Of a stretch of 64,000 nt of DNA, positions 18,706-27,859 are shown piece by piece. A program made the translations under genes and the position numbers. Position 1 is the first letter of the stretch. Each line of letters begins with the position of its first letter. Under the pieces are notes generated by a model, which did no database searches, was not told where the DNA came from, and saw nothing but the letters and a program-made list of their open reading frames with translations. Source of the stretch: Streptomyces sp. NBC_00250 (lineage in GTDB: Bacteria > Actinomycetota > Actinomycetes > Streptomycetales > Streptomycetaceae); assembly GCF_036192275.1 (NCBI RefSeq), contig NZ_CP108088.1, forward strand, positions 4,589,501-4,653,500. Reading direction: 5' to 3'.

Positions 18706-20021
18706 TGGGCGCGGAGACACAGACGGGCACGGGCCCGAGGGATTCCACCGCGCCCGTACCCGTACCGGCGTCCGCGCCCGTGCTCGTCGACGCCGAGGCC
18801 TGGGTCCAGGGGTCGGCGGCGGGGGCGGCGGCCCGGCGGGCGCTGCTCGCGCATCCGGCGCTGCTCCTGACCGGCATCGTGCTGGCCTCGCTGAACATGC
18901 GGGCCGCGCTCGCGAGCGTGGCGCCCCTGGTCGGCGAGATATCCGAGGCCTTCGGGCTCTCCGCGACGGCGAGTTCGCTCGTCACCTCGGTGCCGGTGCT
19001 GTTCCTCGGCGTGGGCGCGCTGGTCGCGCCCTGGCTGGGCCGCCGCTTCGGTGCCGAACGCGTCCTGTTCGCGGCCCTGCTGCTGCTCGCCGTCGGCATC
19101 CTCGCGCGCGTACTGCCCTCCGTGTACGCGCTGTACGGCGGCGGCCTCCTCGTCGGCACCGCGATCGCCCTGCTCAATGTGCTGATGCCGGGCCTGATCA
19201 AGCGTGACTTCCCGGGCCGGGCCGCGGCGATGACCTCGGTCTACACGGGCGCGATGATCGCCGGTGCGACGGTCGCGGCGGCGGCCGCCGTGCCGCTGGA
19301 GAAGGCGCTCGGCGGTGGCTGGGAGGGCTCGCTCGGCTCCTGGTCGCTGCTCGCCGTCGTCGCCGCGGTCGCCTGGCTGCCCCAGGTGCTGATCGCCCGG
19401 GGCCGGACGGGCCATGAGGTACGGGCCGTCCCGGCCGTCGGCGGCCGCCCGGTGAGCGTCTGGCGCTCGGCGCTGGCCTGGCAGGTCACGCTCTTCATGG
19501 GCCTGCAGTCGCTGTGGTCGTACGTGCTGATCGCCTGGATGCCGACGATCTTCACCGACCACGGGATGAGCCGCTCCACGGCCGGTGTCGTCTTCGCCTT
19601 CAACAACCTGATCCAGGTCGCCGGCGCCTTCGTGGTGCCGCTGCTCGCCGGCCGGATGCGGAGCCAGCGTCCACTGATCGTGCTGGTCACCACGCTGGTC
19701 GCGGCCGGTTACGCCGGTCTGATGGTGGCGCCGGTGGAGGGTGCCTGGCTCTGGTCGGCGGTGCTCGGGGTCGGCCAGGGCGGTGCGGTCGGTCTCGCCC
19801 TGACCCTGATCGTGCTCCGCTCCGGGGACGCGGTGACCGCGGCCCGGCTGTCCGGGATGGCCCAGACGGTCGGCTATCTGCTCGCCGCCGCGGGGCCGCT
19901 CGCGGCCGGCGCGCTGCACCAGGCCACCGGCTCCTGGACCCTGCCGATCTGCGGGGTCCTCGGCGTCTGCGCGGCGGCCCTCGCCGTGGGACTGCTCGCC
20001 GCCCGGGACCGGGCGGTGTGA
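18705..20021 (+). CDS. MFS transporter, CynX/NimT type
   Basis: A 12-helix major facilitator of 438 residues. A 40-residue cytoplasmic N-terminal tail rich in Pro and Ala precedes the first helix ([19 protein letters not shown]). The [16 protein letters not shown] and [12 protein letters not shown] segments fit the cyanate-permease-like (CynX/NimT) subfamily. The substrate is unknown; neighbouring genes give no cyanate metabolism. It starts at ATG 18705 within TGATG, coupled to the GntR gene. Confidence 0.88.
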   Translation: MGAETQTGTGPRDSTAPVPVPASAPVLVDAEAWVQGSAAGAAARRALLAHPALLLTGIVLASLNMRAALASVAPLVGEISEAFGLSATASSLVTSVPVLFLGVGALVAPWLGRRFGAERVLFAALLLLAVGILARVLPSVYALYGGGLLVGTAIALLNVLMPGLIKRDFPGRAAAMTSVYTGAMIAGATVAAAAAVPLEKALGGGWEGSLGSWSLLAVVAAVAWLPQVLIARGRTGHEVRAVPAVGGRPVSVWRSALAWQVTLFMGLQSLWSYVLIAWMPTIFTDHGMSRSTAGVVFAFNNLIQVAGAFVVPLLAGRMRSQRPLIVLVTTLVAAGYAGLMVAPVEGAWLWSAVLGVGQGGAVGLALTLIVLRSGDAVTAARLSGMAQTVGYLLAAAGPLAAGALHQATGSWTLPICGVLGVCAAALAVGLLAARDRAV

Positions 20022-20113
20022 GGGGTGGGGGGTTGCGGTGCGGCTCCGGGGTGGGGCTCCCGGGGACGGGGCGGTGATCCTCGGAGCCGTACCGCGTCTC
20101 CTGCTCTTCCGGT

Positions 20114-20833
20114 CTACTCCTCGCCCGCCAGGGTCAGCTTGCCGAGCTTGTGGCCGGCGAACCAGGTCGCCGCGACCGTGACCGCGGCGAGGAGCACCAC
20201 CGCCGTCGTCAGGCCGACCTCGGAGGTGACCAGGCCGTCGCCGGTGACCTTCTGCGCGAGGGCGAGCGCCCACTGCTGGACGCTCAGGGTCCGCGCGCCG
20301 GCGATCAGGGAGCCGAACAGGGCCTCCCACACCAGGGCGTAGACCAGGCCGATGACCACCGCGTGCCGGCTGATCGTGCCGAGCAGCAGGAACAGCGCGC
20401 TGTACGCGATGGAGGCCACGAGCGCCGCCACCGTGTACGCCACGGCCACCTGCTGGCCGTTGCCGTTGAGGATGAAGCCGGCGATGAACGTCGGCACCGC
20501 CGAGAAGACCATCGTCACCGCGATCGCCACGATCAGCTTCGTGAAGATGATCGAGGGCCGCTTCACCGGCTTGGACAGCAGATAGACGATCGAGCCGTCG
20601 TCGATCTCGGGTCCGATCGCACCCGTACCGGCGATCACACCGATCAGCGGCACCATCGTGGCCAGCGCGAAGCCGCCGAGGACATCGGCCGCGACCTGGT
20701 CGTCCGCGCCGTTGAAGGCGCGCACCGCCGCCGCGATGAGCAGCAGCATCCCGGGCAGCAGGAAGAGGATCAAGGCCCGGCGGCGGCCGAGGAGGGCCCG
20801 GTAGGTGAGCCGGGCGACTGTGGGGTTGTACAT
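20114..20833 (-). CDS. ABC transporter permease (ABC-2 type)
   Basis: A membrane protein of 239 residues with about six helices, last gene of a four-gene ABC operon on the minus strand. The ABC-2 permease pattern is seen: an N-terminal helix (ALILFLLPGMLLLIAAAV), the conserved EIDDGSIVYLLSKPVKR loop after helix 2 that faces the ATPase, and a C-terminal helix pair. It is paired with the ATPase at 20848-21759, which ends 14 bases upstream. The cargo is unknown; no drug-resistance or lantibiotic gene is adjacent. Confidence 0.88.
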   Translation of the reverse strand: MYNPTVARLTYRALLGRRRALILFLLPGMLLLIAAAVRAFNGADDQVAADVLGGFALATMVPLIGVIAGTGAIGPEIDDGSIVYLLSKPVKRPSIIFTKLIVAIAVTMVFSAVPTFIAGFILNGNGQQVAVAYTVAALVASIAYSALFLLLGTISRHAVVIGLVYALVWEALFGSLIAGARTLSVQQWALALAQKVTGDGLVTSEVGLTTAVVLLAAVTVAATWFAGHKLGKLTLAGEE

Positions 20834-20847
20834 CGGTCAGGCTCCTT

Positions 20848-21759
20848 TCAGGCCGCGACGAGGTACGAGAAGACCGATTCGAGGGACTCGTCCGAGGGCG
20901 AGACCGTCAGCAGACGGATCCCCCGCTCGCGCGCGACCTTCGGCAGCAGTTCCGTGAACCGTCCGAAGTCCACCGCCTGGATGCGCAGTCCGCCCTCCGC
21001 GTGGTCGACCTCGATCCCGGCCGTGGACGGGTCGGCGATCAGCGCCGCGGCGAGTGCCCGGTCGTCGCTGGAGCGGACCAGGTAGCGGTGCGGCCGGTCC
21101 GTCATCAGCCGGCGGATCTTGCGGAAGTCACCGGAGGCCGCGTGACGCCCGGCCACGATCACCTCGATGTGGGAGGCGAGCTGCTCGACCTCCTCCAGGA
21201 TGTGCGAGGAGAACAGCACCGTCCGGCCGTCCGCGCCCATCTGCCGCAGCAGGTCCATCAGCTGCATGCGCTGGCGCGGGTCCATGCCGTTGAACGGCTC
21301 GTCGAGCAGGAGCACGGACGGGCCGTGAACGAGGGCCGAGGCCATCTTCACGCGCTGCCGCATGCCCTTGCTGTACGTGGAGATCTTGCGGTCCTGCGCG
21401 TACTCCATCTCGACCGTGGCCAGGGCCTGCTGGGCCTCCTTGGCGCCGAGGCCCTGCAGCTCCGCGTTGGCCACGACGAACTCGCGGCCGGTGAGGAAGT
21501 CGTACATCGCCTCCCGCTCGGGCACGACGCCGATCTCGCGGTAGACCGACTCGCTCCCCCAGATCGTCTGCCCGTCGAGGGTGACGCTGCCGGTGGAGGG
21601 GTCGAGGAAGCCGCCCATCATGTTGATCAGGGTGGACTTTCCCGCGCCGTTGGGCCCGAGAAGGCCGGTGACACCCGGGCCCACCGTCATCGTGACGTCG
21701 TTCACGGCCACGACGTTTCCGAACCAGCGGGAGACGTGGTCGATGTGGAGCGTTGTCAC
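20848..21759 (-). CDS. ABC transporter ATP-binding protein
   Basis: A 303-residue ATPase. Walker A is LLGPNGAGKST (about 35-45), the signature reads YSKGMRQRVKMA, Walker B is VLLLDEPFNGMD, and the switch His lies in FSSHILEEVE. A C-terminal extension of about 80 residues ends LESVFSYLVAA, typical of ABC-2 exporters. The GTG at 21759 overlaps the upstream permease stop by GTGA. It is the second ATPase of the operon, about equally distant from its paralogue at 22664 as from other families. Confidence 0.93.
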   Translation of the reverse strand: MTTLHIDHVSRWFGNVVAVNDVTMTVGPGVTGLLGPNGAGKSTLINMMGGFLDPSTGSVTLDGQTIWGSESVYREIGVVPEREAMYDFLTGREFVVANAELQGLGAKEAQQALATVEMEYAQDRKISTYSKGMRQRVKMASALVHGPSVLLLDEPFNGMDPRQRMQLMDLLRQMGADGRTVLFSSHILEEVEQLASHIEVIVAGRHAASGDFRKIRRLMTDRPHRYLVRSSDDRALAAALIADPSTAGIEVDHAEGGLRIQAVDFGRFTELLPKVARERGIRLLTVSPSDESLESVFSYLVAA

Positions 21760-22667
21760 AGCCCGACCTTTCGGTAGCGGCGCATCAGGATGCCGTACGA
21801 GCCGGCGATGAGCGCGAGGACGACCAGCAGATAGACCGCACCGGTGCCGGCGCCCGGCCCCTCGCCTCCGGGGAAGGAGGAGGGCGCGCCGAGGAAGGCG
21901 GTCTGCACGCCGTCGATGAGCGTGATCGGCGAGAAGAGGCCGAGCCAGGAGATGGCGCCCAGGTTGTCCGTGCCGTACGCGATGCCCTGGAGCGTCGAGA
22001 CCGCGCCGTACGAGATGGTCAGCGCGCCGATCACGGCGGCGACACCGAAGCCGCGGCGCGGGGTGAGCGCCGCCATGACCAGCCCGATGCCGCCGAACAG
22101 CAGCGAGAGCAGCGCCACGGAGAGCAGTCCCTGACCGAACATCTGCGTCTGGGTGCCGAAGTCCATCTTGGCGAGCAGCGAGCCGATCCAGAGGATCAGC
22201 AGCGGGACCGAGGTCAGCAGGAAGAGCGCCGAGGCCATCGCGCCGAACTTCGCGAGCACGTAGTCCGCGCGCTCGATCGGCCGGGAGAAGTACAGCGGCA
22301 CGGTCCTGAAGCGGAGGTCGCGGGAGACCGACTGCGGTGCCTGCGATGCCAGGTAGATGCCGATGACGACCTGGAGGAAGATCGCGTACTGCGTGTACTC
22401 GATCGACAGCTTGGTCTGCTTGGTGACGACCGCGACCGCGACGATGATCAGCGCGGGAACGCACATCACACCGAAGAGGAGCATCGGCAGCACCTTGGAC
22501 TTGGCGCTGCGGCCCAGGCCGTACGCGCCGCGCAGCGACTGCGAGAACAGCGACCTGCGCGCGTACGCCCGGCCGAGACGCTGGCCGTCGTAGGACCGGT
22601 AGCCGATGTTGTGGATGCGGGTCGTGTCGGGAGCGGCCTGGGAGGGCTGGGGGGTCTGGGTGCTCAT
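21756..22667 (-). CDS. ABC transporter permease (ABC-2 type)
   Basis: A 303-residue membrane protein with about six helices. A 55-residue cytoplasmic N-terminus (IHNIGYRSYDGQRLGRAYAR) is characteristic of this actinobacterial permease group. SRDLRFRTVPLYFSRPIERA is the loop that couples to the ATPase. It overlaps by four bases both the ATPase upstream (ATGA at 22664) and the one downstream (GTGA at 21756), so the operon is tightly coupled. Confidence 0.9.
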   Translation of the reverse strand: MSTQTPQPSQAAPDTTRIHNIGYRSYDGQRLGRAYARRSLFSQSLRGAYGLGRSAKSKVLPMLLFGVMCVPALIIVAVAVVTKQTKLSIEYTQYAIFLQVVIGIYLASQAPQSVSRDLRFRTVPLYFSRPIERADYVLAKFGAMASALFLLTSVPLLILWIGSLLAKMDFGTQTQMFGQGLLSVALLSLLFGGIGLVMAALTPRRGFGVAAVIGALTISYGAVSTLQGIAYGTDNLGAISWLGLFSPITLIDGVQTAFLGAPSSFPGGEGPGAGTGAVYLLVVLALIAGSYGILMRRYRKVGL

Positions 22668-23644
22668 CGGGCCGGCACCTCCTCGTGCTGCGGGTCCTCG
22701 TGTTGCGGGGACGCCTCGGGGCGGAAGACCTCGGCGATGTGGTGACGGCGCTGCTCCATGCGGACGAGACCGAGACCGAGACCGGCGACGGTGTCCCGCA
22801 CGAGGTCGTACGTCTCCTCGCCCGGGGCTTCCAGGAGGAGGATGTGGCCGGCGCCGGGCAGGCCGTCCTCCACGCCCGCGTGGAGGGTGACACCCGCACC
22901 GGAGAGGGCCGCGCGGAGGGCCGCCGTGCCGTCGGGGTGGGTGTCGGAGTCGGTGACCTCGACCGCGAGCGTCGTGGTGGTCCGGGTGAAGTCGCTGGTG
23001 GAGCTGGAGCGGAGGAGCCGGCCGCCGTCGATGACGACGACGTGGTCGCAGGTGCGCTCCAGCTCGCCGAGGAGGTGCGAGGTGACGAGGACGGAGATGC
23101 CGAAGTCGGTCCAGACCCGGCGGATCAGTCCCAGCATCTCGTCCCGGCCGACCGGGTCCAGACCGTTCGTCGGCTCGTCCAGGAGGACCAGCTTCGGGTC
23201 GTGGACCAGGGCCTGCGCGAGTTTCACGCGCTGCTTCATGCCCGTCGAGTAGCCGCCCATGGGGCGGTACCGCTCCTCGTACAGACCGACGTGCCTGAGG
23301 GTGTCGGCGGTCCGCTCGCGGGCGGCGGTGGCGGGCAGCCCGGACATCCGCGCCATGTGGACGACGAACTCGGTGGCCGAGACGTCCGGCGGAAGGCAGT
23401 CGTGCTCGGGCATGTACCCCACGCGCTCACGGATCTGGGCGCCGGAGGTCCGGACGTCCATGCCCAGGACCTGGGCGGTGCCCTCCGTGGCGGGGGAGAG
23501 TCCGAGCAGGATTTTGATCATGGTGGACTTGCCGGCTCCGTTGGCACCCACGAGTCCGGTCACACCGGGTCCGATGTCCAGGGAGAGCCGGTCAAGAGCG
23601 GTCACCCGGGGGAACCGCTTGCTGAGGCTTTCGGTCGCGATCAC
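22664..23644 (-). CDS. ABC transporter ATP-binding protein, first gene
   Basis: An ATPase of about 326 residues. Walker A is LVGANGAGKST, the signature is YSTGMKQRVKLA, Walker B is LVLLDEPTNGLD, and the switch His is in VTSHLLGELE. The C-terminal tail is His/Glu-rich (EASPQHEDPQHEE), which could bind metal. The start is between GTG 23644, which has GAAGG seven bases upstream, and GTG 23650, which lies too close to it. With the three genes that follow it makes two ATPase-permease pairs, probably one or two exporters. Confidence 0.9.
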   Translation of the reverse strand: MIATESLSKRFPRVTALDRLSLDIGPGVTGLVGANGAGKSTMIKILLGLSPATEGTAQVLGMDVRTSGAQIRERVGYMPEHDCLPPDVSATEFVVHMARMSGLPATAARERTADTLRHVGLYEERYRPMGGYSTGMKQRVKLAQALVHDPKLVLLDEPTNGLDPVGRDEMLGLIRRVWTDFGISVLVTSHLLGELERTCDHVVVIDGGRLLRSSSTSDFTRTTTTLAVEVTDSDTHPDGTAALRAALSGAGVTLHAGVEDGLPGAGHILLLEAPGEETYDLVRDTVAGLGLGLVRMEQRRHHIAEVFRPEASPQHEDPQHEEVPAR

Positions 23645-23908
23645 AGTCACGCCTTCGACGGTAGTGGTGTGCGCCACAGCGGTCGTCAGCCCAACGGCTC
23701 GATCCTTGTCCGACCAGAGGAGTACAAGCCCGTAGGGGCGGTCGCGACGAAAGTCTTTTTCCACAGGCTCGGGGATCGGCGTAGGCGTCCGCTCTTCCAC
23801 AGGCCGGTGTCCGACCCCTTGACGCAGCCGCCGGTCATTGTCACATTCATCGGTGTCAAGTTACGGACGCGTAGCGCAGTCGGGCGCTCACACGGGACGG
23901 CGGGTGGC

Positions 23909-24754
23909 ATGGCCTCAGCAGTGACAGGGGAACTCTCCGCGGAGCTGCGGGGGTTCAGGGAAGTACAGCGGCTCTCCTACGAGTGCGCGGAGGCCGTCGC
24001 GGCGCAGCTCAAGCCGGGGGTGACCGAGCGCGAGGCGGCGCGGATGCAGCGCGAGTGGCTGTACGAGCGGGGGGTGCGGGACTGGTTCCACCGGCCGTTC
24101 GCCTGGTTCGGGGACCGCACCGCCTTCGTGGACTTCAAGATCCCGCTGCAGTTCTTCCCGACGAACCGGCGTCTTGAGGCGGGGATGCCGTTCATCCTCG
24201 ACATGGCCCCGGTCTACAAGGGACACACGGCCGACATCGGCTACAGCGGCTGCCTGGGCCTCAACCCCCTGCACGACAAGCTGCTCGCCGACCTCAAGGA
24301 CCACCGCGAGCTGATCCTGCGCGAGGTGCGCGAGCGCCGCACGCTCCGCGAGATCTACCAGGACGTGGACCGGCTGATGGTCCGCCAGGGGTACGCGAAC
24401 CGGCACCGGGCCTACCCCTTCGGCGTCATCGCCCACAAGATCGACCGGGTGAAGGAGCGCCGCTGGTCGCCGACGGTCTTCGGCTTCGGCACCCAGGCGC
24501 TCAAGGGCCTCGCGAGCGACGCCCTGCACGGCCACCGGGACGGCTGGTCGCCGCTCTGGTCGCCGTACAAGTTCTCCGACCACCCGCCGAAGCCCGGCCT
24601 GTGGGCGGTCGAGCCGCACCTCGGTTTCCGGGGGACGGGCGCGAAGTTCGAGGAGATCCTGGTCGTCACCGACTCCCGGGACCCGGAGCAGAGCGCATTC
24701 TGGCTGGACGACGATCTGCCGCACGTGCGGCGCTGGAACGAGGGGGCGGTCTGA
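23909..24754 (+). CDS. M24-fold metallopeptidase family protein
   Basis: A 281-residue single pita-bread domain protein related to methionine aminopeptidase and creatinase. Candidate metal ligands are all present: two Asp ten residues apart in LDMAPVYKGHTADIGYSG, His in FGVIAHKI, Glu in AVEPHLGFRG and Glu in FEEILVVTDS. It lacks the N-terminal creatinase domain of pepP. The loop with KIDRVKERRWSPTVFGFGTQ is an insertion. Its stop overlaps the ATG of the EphD-like gene (TGATG), so the two are co-translated and probably share a pathway. Substrate unknown; it could be a non-peptidase hydrolase. Confidence 0.82.
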   Translation: MASAVTGELSAELRGFREVQRLSYECAEAVAAQLKPGVTEREAARMQREWLYERGVRDWFHRPFAWFGDRTAFVDFKIPLQFFPTNRRLEAGMPFILDMAPVYKGHTADIGYSGCLGLNPLHDKLLADLKDHRELILREVRERRTLREIYQDVDRLMVRQGYANRHRAYPFGVIAHKIDRVKERRWSPTVFGFGTQALKGLASDALHGHRDGWSPLWSPYKFSDHPPKPGLWAVEPHLGFRGTGAKFEEILVVTDSRDPEQSAFWLDDDLPHVRRWNEGAV

Positions 24755-26589
24755 TGGCGGGGCTCAAGAAGCCGGTGGCAAGGGCCGGCGGACCGGCGAC
24801 CGGGCTCGCGGGCGCACGGGAGCGCTGGGTCCGTACGGGCGGGATAGAGCTGTGTGTCGCCGAGCTGGGCGAGACCGGCCGGCCCACCGTCCTGCTCGTG
24901 CACGGCTACCCGGACTCCAAGGAGGTGTGGTCCGAGGTCGCCACCCGGCTCGCCGAGGACTTCCACGTCGTCCTCTACGACCTCCGGGGCCACGGCCGCT
25001 CGACGGCGCCGGCCCCGCTGCGCGGCGGCTTCACCCTGGAGAAGCTGACGGACGACTTCCTCGCGGTCGCCCAAGCCGTCAGCCCGGACCGGCCGGTCCA
25101 TCTCGTCGGCCACGACTGGGGCTCGGTGCAGTCCTGGGAGTTCGTCACCGTCGCGCGCACCGAGGGCCGGATCGCCTCCTTCACCTCGATGTCGGGGCCT
25201 TCCCTCGACCACTTCGGGCACTGGATCAAGCGGCGCATGGCCCGGCCCACCCCGCGCCGGGTCGGCCAGCTCCTCGGCCAGGGCGCCAAGTCCTGGTACG
25301 TGTACATGCTGCACACGCCCGTGCTGCCGGAGCTCGCCTGGCGCGGCCCGCTCGGCAAGCGCTGGCCGAAGATCCTCGAACGTGTCGAGAAGGTCCCGGC
25401 CGGCGACTATCCGACGCCTTCGCTGCCGAGCGACGCGGCGCACGGCGCCTGGCTCTACCGGGACAACGTCCGGGCCCGCCTCGGCAGGCCGCGCCCCGAC
25501 GCGTACGCGCACGCGCCCGTGCAGCTGATCACGCCGACCGGTGACGCCTTCCTCTCCGAGCGGCTCTACGACGACCTGGGCGACTGGGTGCCGGACCTGA
25601 CCCGGCGCACGCTGCCCGCGAAGCACTGGGTGCCGCGCACCCGGCCGGACCAGCTGTCGGCCTGGATCGGCGAGTTCGTCCGGACCAACGAGGAACCGGC
25701 GGCCAAGGCTCCCAAGCCGGTCGCGGAGACGGCGGCGAAGAACGGGGTGAAGCCGGAGTACGCGGAGCGGTTCGGCGGCCAGCTCGTCCTGGTGACCGGG
25801 GCGGCCAGCGGCATCGGACGGGCCACCGCCTTCGCCTTCGCCGAGGCCGGTGCCCGGGTCGTGGCCGTCGACCGGGACGCCGAGGGCGCGGTCCGCACGG
25901 CCGAGATGGCCCGGTTGATCGGCGCCCCGGAGGCCTGGGGCGAGACCGTCGACGTCGCCGACGAACAGGCGATGGAGAAGCTGGCCGCCAAGGTGGCGAG
26001 CGAATACGGAACGGTCGACGTCCTCGTCAACAACGCGGGCATCGGACTCACCGGCTCCTTCTTCGACACGACGAGCGAGGAGTGGAAGCGGGTCCTCGAC
26101 GTCAATCTGTGGGGCGTGATCCACGGGTGCCGGGTCTTCGGCGCCCAGATGACCGCGCGCGGCCAGGGCGGCCACATCGTGAACACCGCGTCCGCCGCGG
26201 CGTTCCAGCCCTCCCGTGCCCTGCCCGCGTACAGCACGTCGAAGGCGGCGGTGCTGATGCTCAGCGAGTGCCTGCGCGCGGAGCTGGCCGATCAGGGCAT
26301 CGGGGTGTCCGCGATCTGCCCCGGCATCGTCAACACCAACATCACGGCGACCGCGCGGTTCGCCGGGGTCACGGACGAGGCGGAGGAGAAGCGGCGCCAG
26401 AAGAAGGCGTCCCGGCTGTACGGCCTGCGGAACTTCCCGCCGGAGAAGGTCGCGGACGCGATCCTGGGGGCGGTCCTGCACGACCGCGCGGTCGTCCCGG
26501 TGACGCCCGAGGCCAAGGGCGCGCACTTCCTGTCCCGGCTGAGCCCGGGAACGCTGCGGGCCTTCGCACGGTGGCAGCCGCCGGCGTAG
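24754..26589 (+). CDS. EphD-like alpha/beta hydrolase-SDR fusion
   Basis: A fusion enzyme of 611 residues. Residues 20-310 are an alpha/beta hydrolase of epoxide-hydrolase type: HGYPDSKEVW oxyanion region, and a nucleophile Asp in VGHDWGS, which favours epoxide hydrolase or dehalogenase chemistry over esterase. After a Lys/Pro-rich linker, residues 345-611 form a short-chain dehydrogenase: TGAASGIGRA cofactor loop, NNAG, catalytic Tyr-Lys in YSTSKAA, and CPGIVNT. The same fusion is known in mycobacteria as EphD, linked there to mycolic-acid metabolism; Streptomyces has no mycolic acids, so the substrate must differ. It is coupled to the M24-fold gene. A decayed tandem repeat follows its stop. 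Confidence 0.88.
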   Translation: MAGLKKPVARAGGPATGLAGARERWVRTGGIELCVAELGETGRPTVLLVHGYPDSKEVWSEVATRLAEDFHVVLYDLRGHGRSTAPAPLRGGFTLEKLTDDFLAVAQAVSPDRPVHLVGHDWGSVQSWEFVTVARTEGRIASFTSMSGPSLDHFGHWIKRRMARPTPRRVGQLLGQGAKSWYVYMLHTPVLPELAWRGPLGKRWPKILERVEKVPAGDYPTPSLPSDAAHGAWLYRDNVRARLGRPRPDAYAHAPVQLITPTGDAFLSERLYDDLGDWVPDLTRRTLPAKHWVPRTRPDQLSAWIGEFVRTNEEPAAKAPKPVAETAAKNGVKPEYAERFGGQLVLVTGAASGIGRATAFAFAEAGARVVAVDRDAEGAVRTAEMARLIGAPEAWGETVDVADEQAMEKLAAKVASEYGTVDVLVNNAGIGLTGSFFDTTSEEWKRVLDVNLWGVIHGCRVFGAQMTARGQGGHIVNTASAAAFQPSRALPAYSTSKAAVLMLSECLRAELADQGIGVSAICPGIVNTNITATARFAGVTDEAEEKRRQKKASRLYGLRNFPPEKVADAILGAVLHDRAVVPVTPEAKGAHFLSRLSPGTLRAFARWQPPA

Positions 26590-26619
26590 GGAGGGAGCGC
26601 GGCGGGCCGGGGCCCGGCC

Positions 26620-26745
26620 CCAGCCCGTACGCGCGGGGGCCGGGTCGGGCCTGCTGTCCTAAGCGGGGGGGGGCCGGGTCGGGATCGCGGTCGTACGCGC
26701 GGGGGCCGGGTCGGGGCCGCGGTCGTACGATCCCCTGCAGGAGGG
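26620..26745. repeat. Decayed tandem repeat after EphD-like gene
   Basis: The core GGGGGCCGGGTCGGG occurs three times (around 26635, 26670 and 26700), twice preceded by GTACGCGC and twice followed by GCGGTCGTACG. Units are about 35-38 bases with indels. A nine-G run sits in the middle copy. The array begins about 30 bases after the stop. Confidence 0.75.
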
Positions 26746-26776
26746 GCCCCGCGGCGCGGGGTGGAGCGAGCGGTCG

Positions 26777-27718
26777 GTGGGAGCGGGTTTGTCCGAGCAG
26801 TCAGCACAGCCGGAGTACCGGATCGAGGATCTCGCCCATCACAGCGGGGCCACGGTCCGGACGATCCGCGCCTATCAGGACCGCGGTCTGCTGCCCCGCC
26901 CGGAGCGGCGGGGCAGGTCGAACGTGTACGGGGACGCGCATCTCGCGCGGCTCCGGCAGATCGCCGACCTCCTCGACCGGGGCTACACCCTGGCTTCGAT
27001 CAAGGAGCTCCTGGAGGCCTGGGACACGGGCCGGGGACTCGGCGGGGTGCTCGGGCTGGTCGCGGAGGTCCACGGACCGTGGACGGACGAGCAGGCGGAC
27101 CGGATCTCCCGCGCGGAGCTGGACGCCCGCTTCGGCGGCACGCCGGACGAGGACGCCATTCTGGAGGCCGTCGAGCTCGGCGTACTGGAGCCGCTCCCGG
27201 ACCGGGATACGGAGGAGTACCTCGTACCGAGTCCACAGGAACTCGCCGTGGCAGCGGAGTTGTACGCGGCAGGGGTGCCCCTCGCGGCAATCACCGGACA
27301 CCTGCGGGAACTTCGGGATCAAGTGGAGCACATCGCCGCCCGTTTCCTGGAGTTCACGACCGAGCACGTCTTCGCGCGCTACCTGGAGCACCGGCCGCCG
27401 ACGGACGCGGACGCGACCGAGGCGGCGACGATGGTGCGGCGACTCCGGCCACTCGCCCAGCAGACGGTGGACGCCGAACTGGCCCGCGCCATGCGTCTGC
27501 TGGCGACCCGTCACCTTCAGCTCCATCTGTCGCCCGACGGGCATCCGGTGACGGACGACGAGCCGCGTCCGGTGGGGCTACCGGCCGGGACGGTGCGGGC
27601 CGTTCAGGGGCTGGTGGGTCCGGAGGGCGTCGCGGCCTTCGTCGCCGCGGCAGCCGAACGGGAAGTTCACAAAAGGACATTGGATACTCTTGCCTCAAGT
27701 CGCCCAATCGAGAGGTAA
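26777..27718 (+). CDS. MerR-family transcription regulator
   Basis: A 313-residue regulator. The N-terminal MerR helix-turn-helix is clear (YRIEDLAHHSGATVRTIRAY, then GLLPRPERRGRSNVYGDAHL), followed by the dimerisation helix. The long C-terminal region (about 100-313) is helical and has no metal-binding Cys, so it more likely senses an organic signal. The start is GTG 26777 (GGAG ten bases upstream) or TTG 26789 (GGGAG close upstream). It is alone on the strand; kptA follows after a low-GC gap with DnaA-box-like sites. Confidence 0.88.
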   Translation: MGAGLSEQSAQPEYRIEDLAHHSGATVRTIRAYQDRGLLPRPERRGRSNVYGDAHLARLRQIADLLDRGYTLASIKELLEAWDTGRGLGGVLGLVAEVHGPWTDEQADRISRAELDARFGGTPDEDAILEAVELGVLEPLPDRDTEEYLVPSPQELAVAAELYAAGVPLAAITGHLRELRDQVEHIAARFLEFTTEHVFARYLEHRPPTDADATEAATMVRRLRPLAQQTVDAELARAMRLLATRHLQLHLSPDGHPVTDDEPRPVGLPAGTVRAVQGLVGPEGVAAFVAAAAEREVHKRTLDTLASSRPIER

Positions 27719-27749
27719 TTTACCCAATACGCCTTAAAATGGAGGGCTG

Positions 27750-27803
27750 TTGTCCACAGAATTGCCAACTGCCCTGTGGATAACTCACTTTGGCTGTGGA
27801 TCA
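27750..27803. other. Three DnaA-box-like sites
   Basis: TTGTCCACA (the exact Streptomyces consensus) at 27750-27758, TGTGGATAA at 27775-27783 and TGTGGATCA at 27795-27803 lie within 54 bases in the low-GC gap between the MerR gene and kptA. Confidence 0.55.
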
Positions 27804-27859
27804 AACCTGACAGCCGAAAATCTCTGGCCGGGCGATCCGGGCTCCGTCATCCTGACGGA

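Noticed and set aside
18504..20330. 608-residue minus-strand frame over the MFS gene
   Set aside because: Antisense shadow, rich in Arg, Gly and Asp, without domains.
26777..27718. Metal-sensing MerR regulator
   Set aside because: No Cys or His cluster in the C-terminal part; a small-molecule type is more likely.
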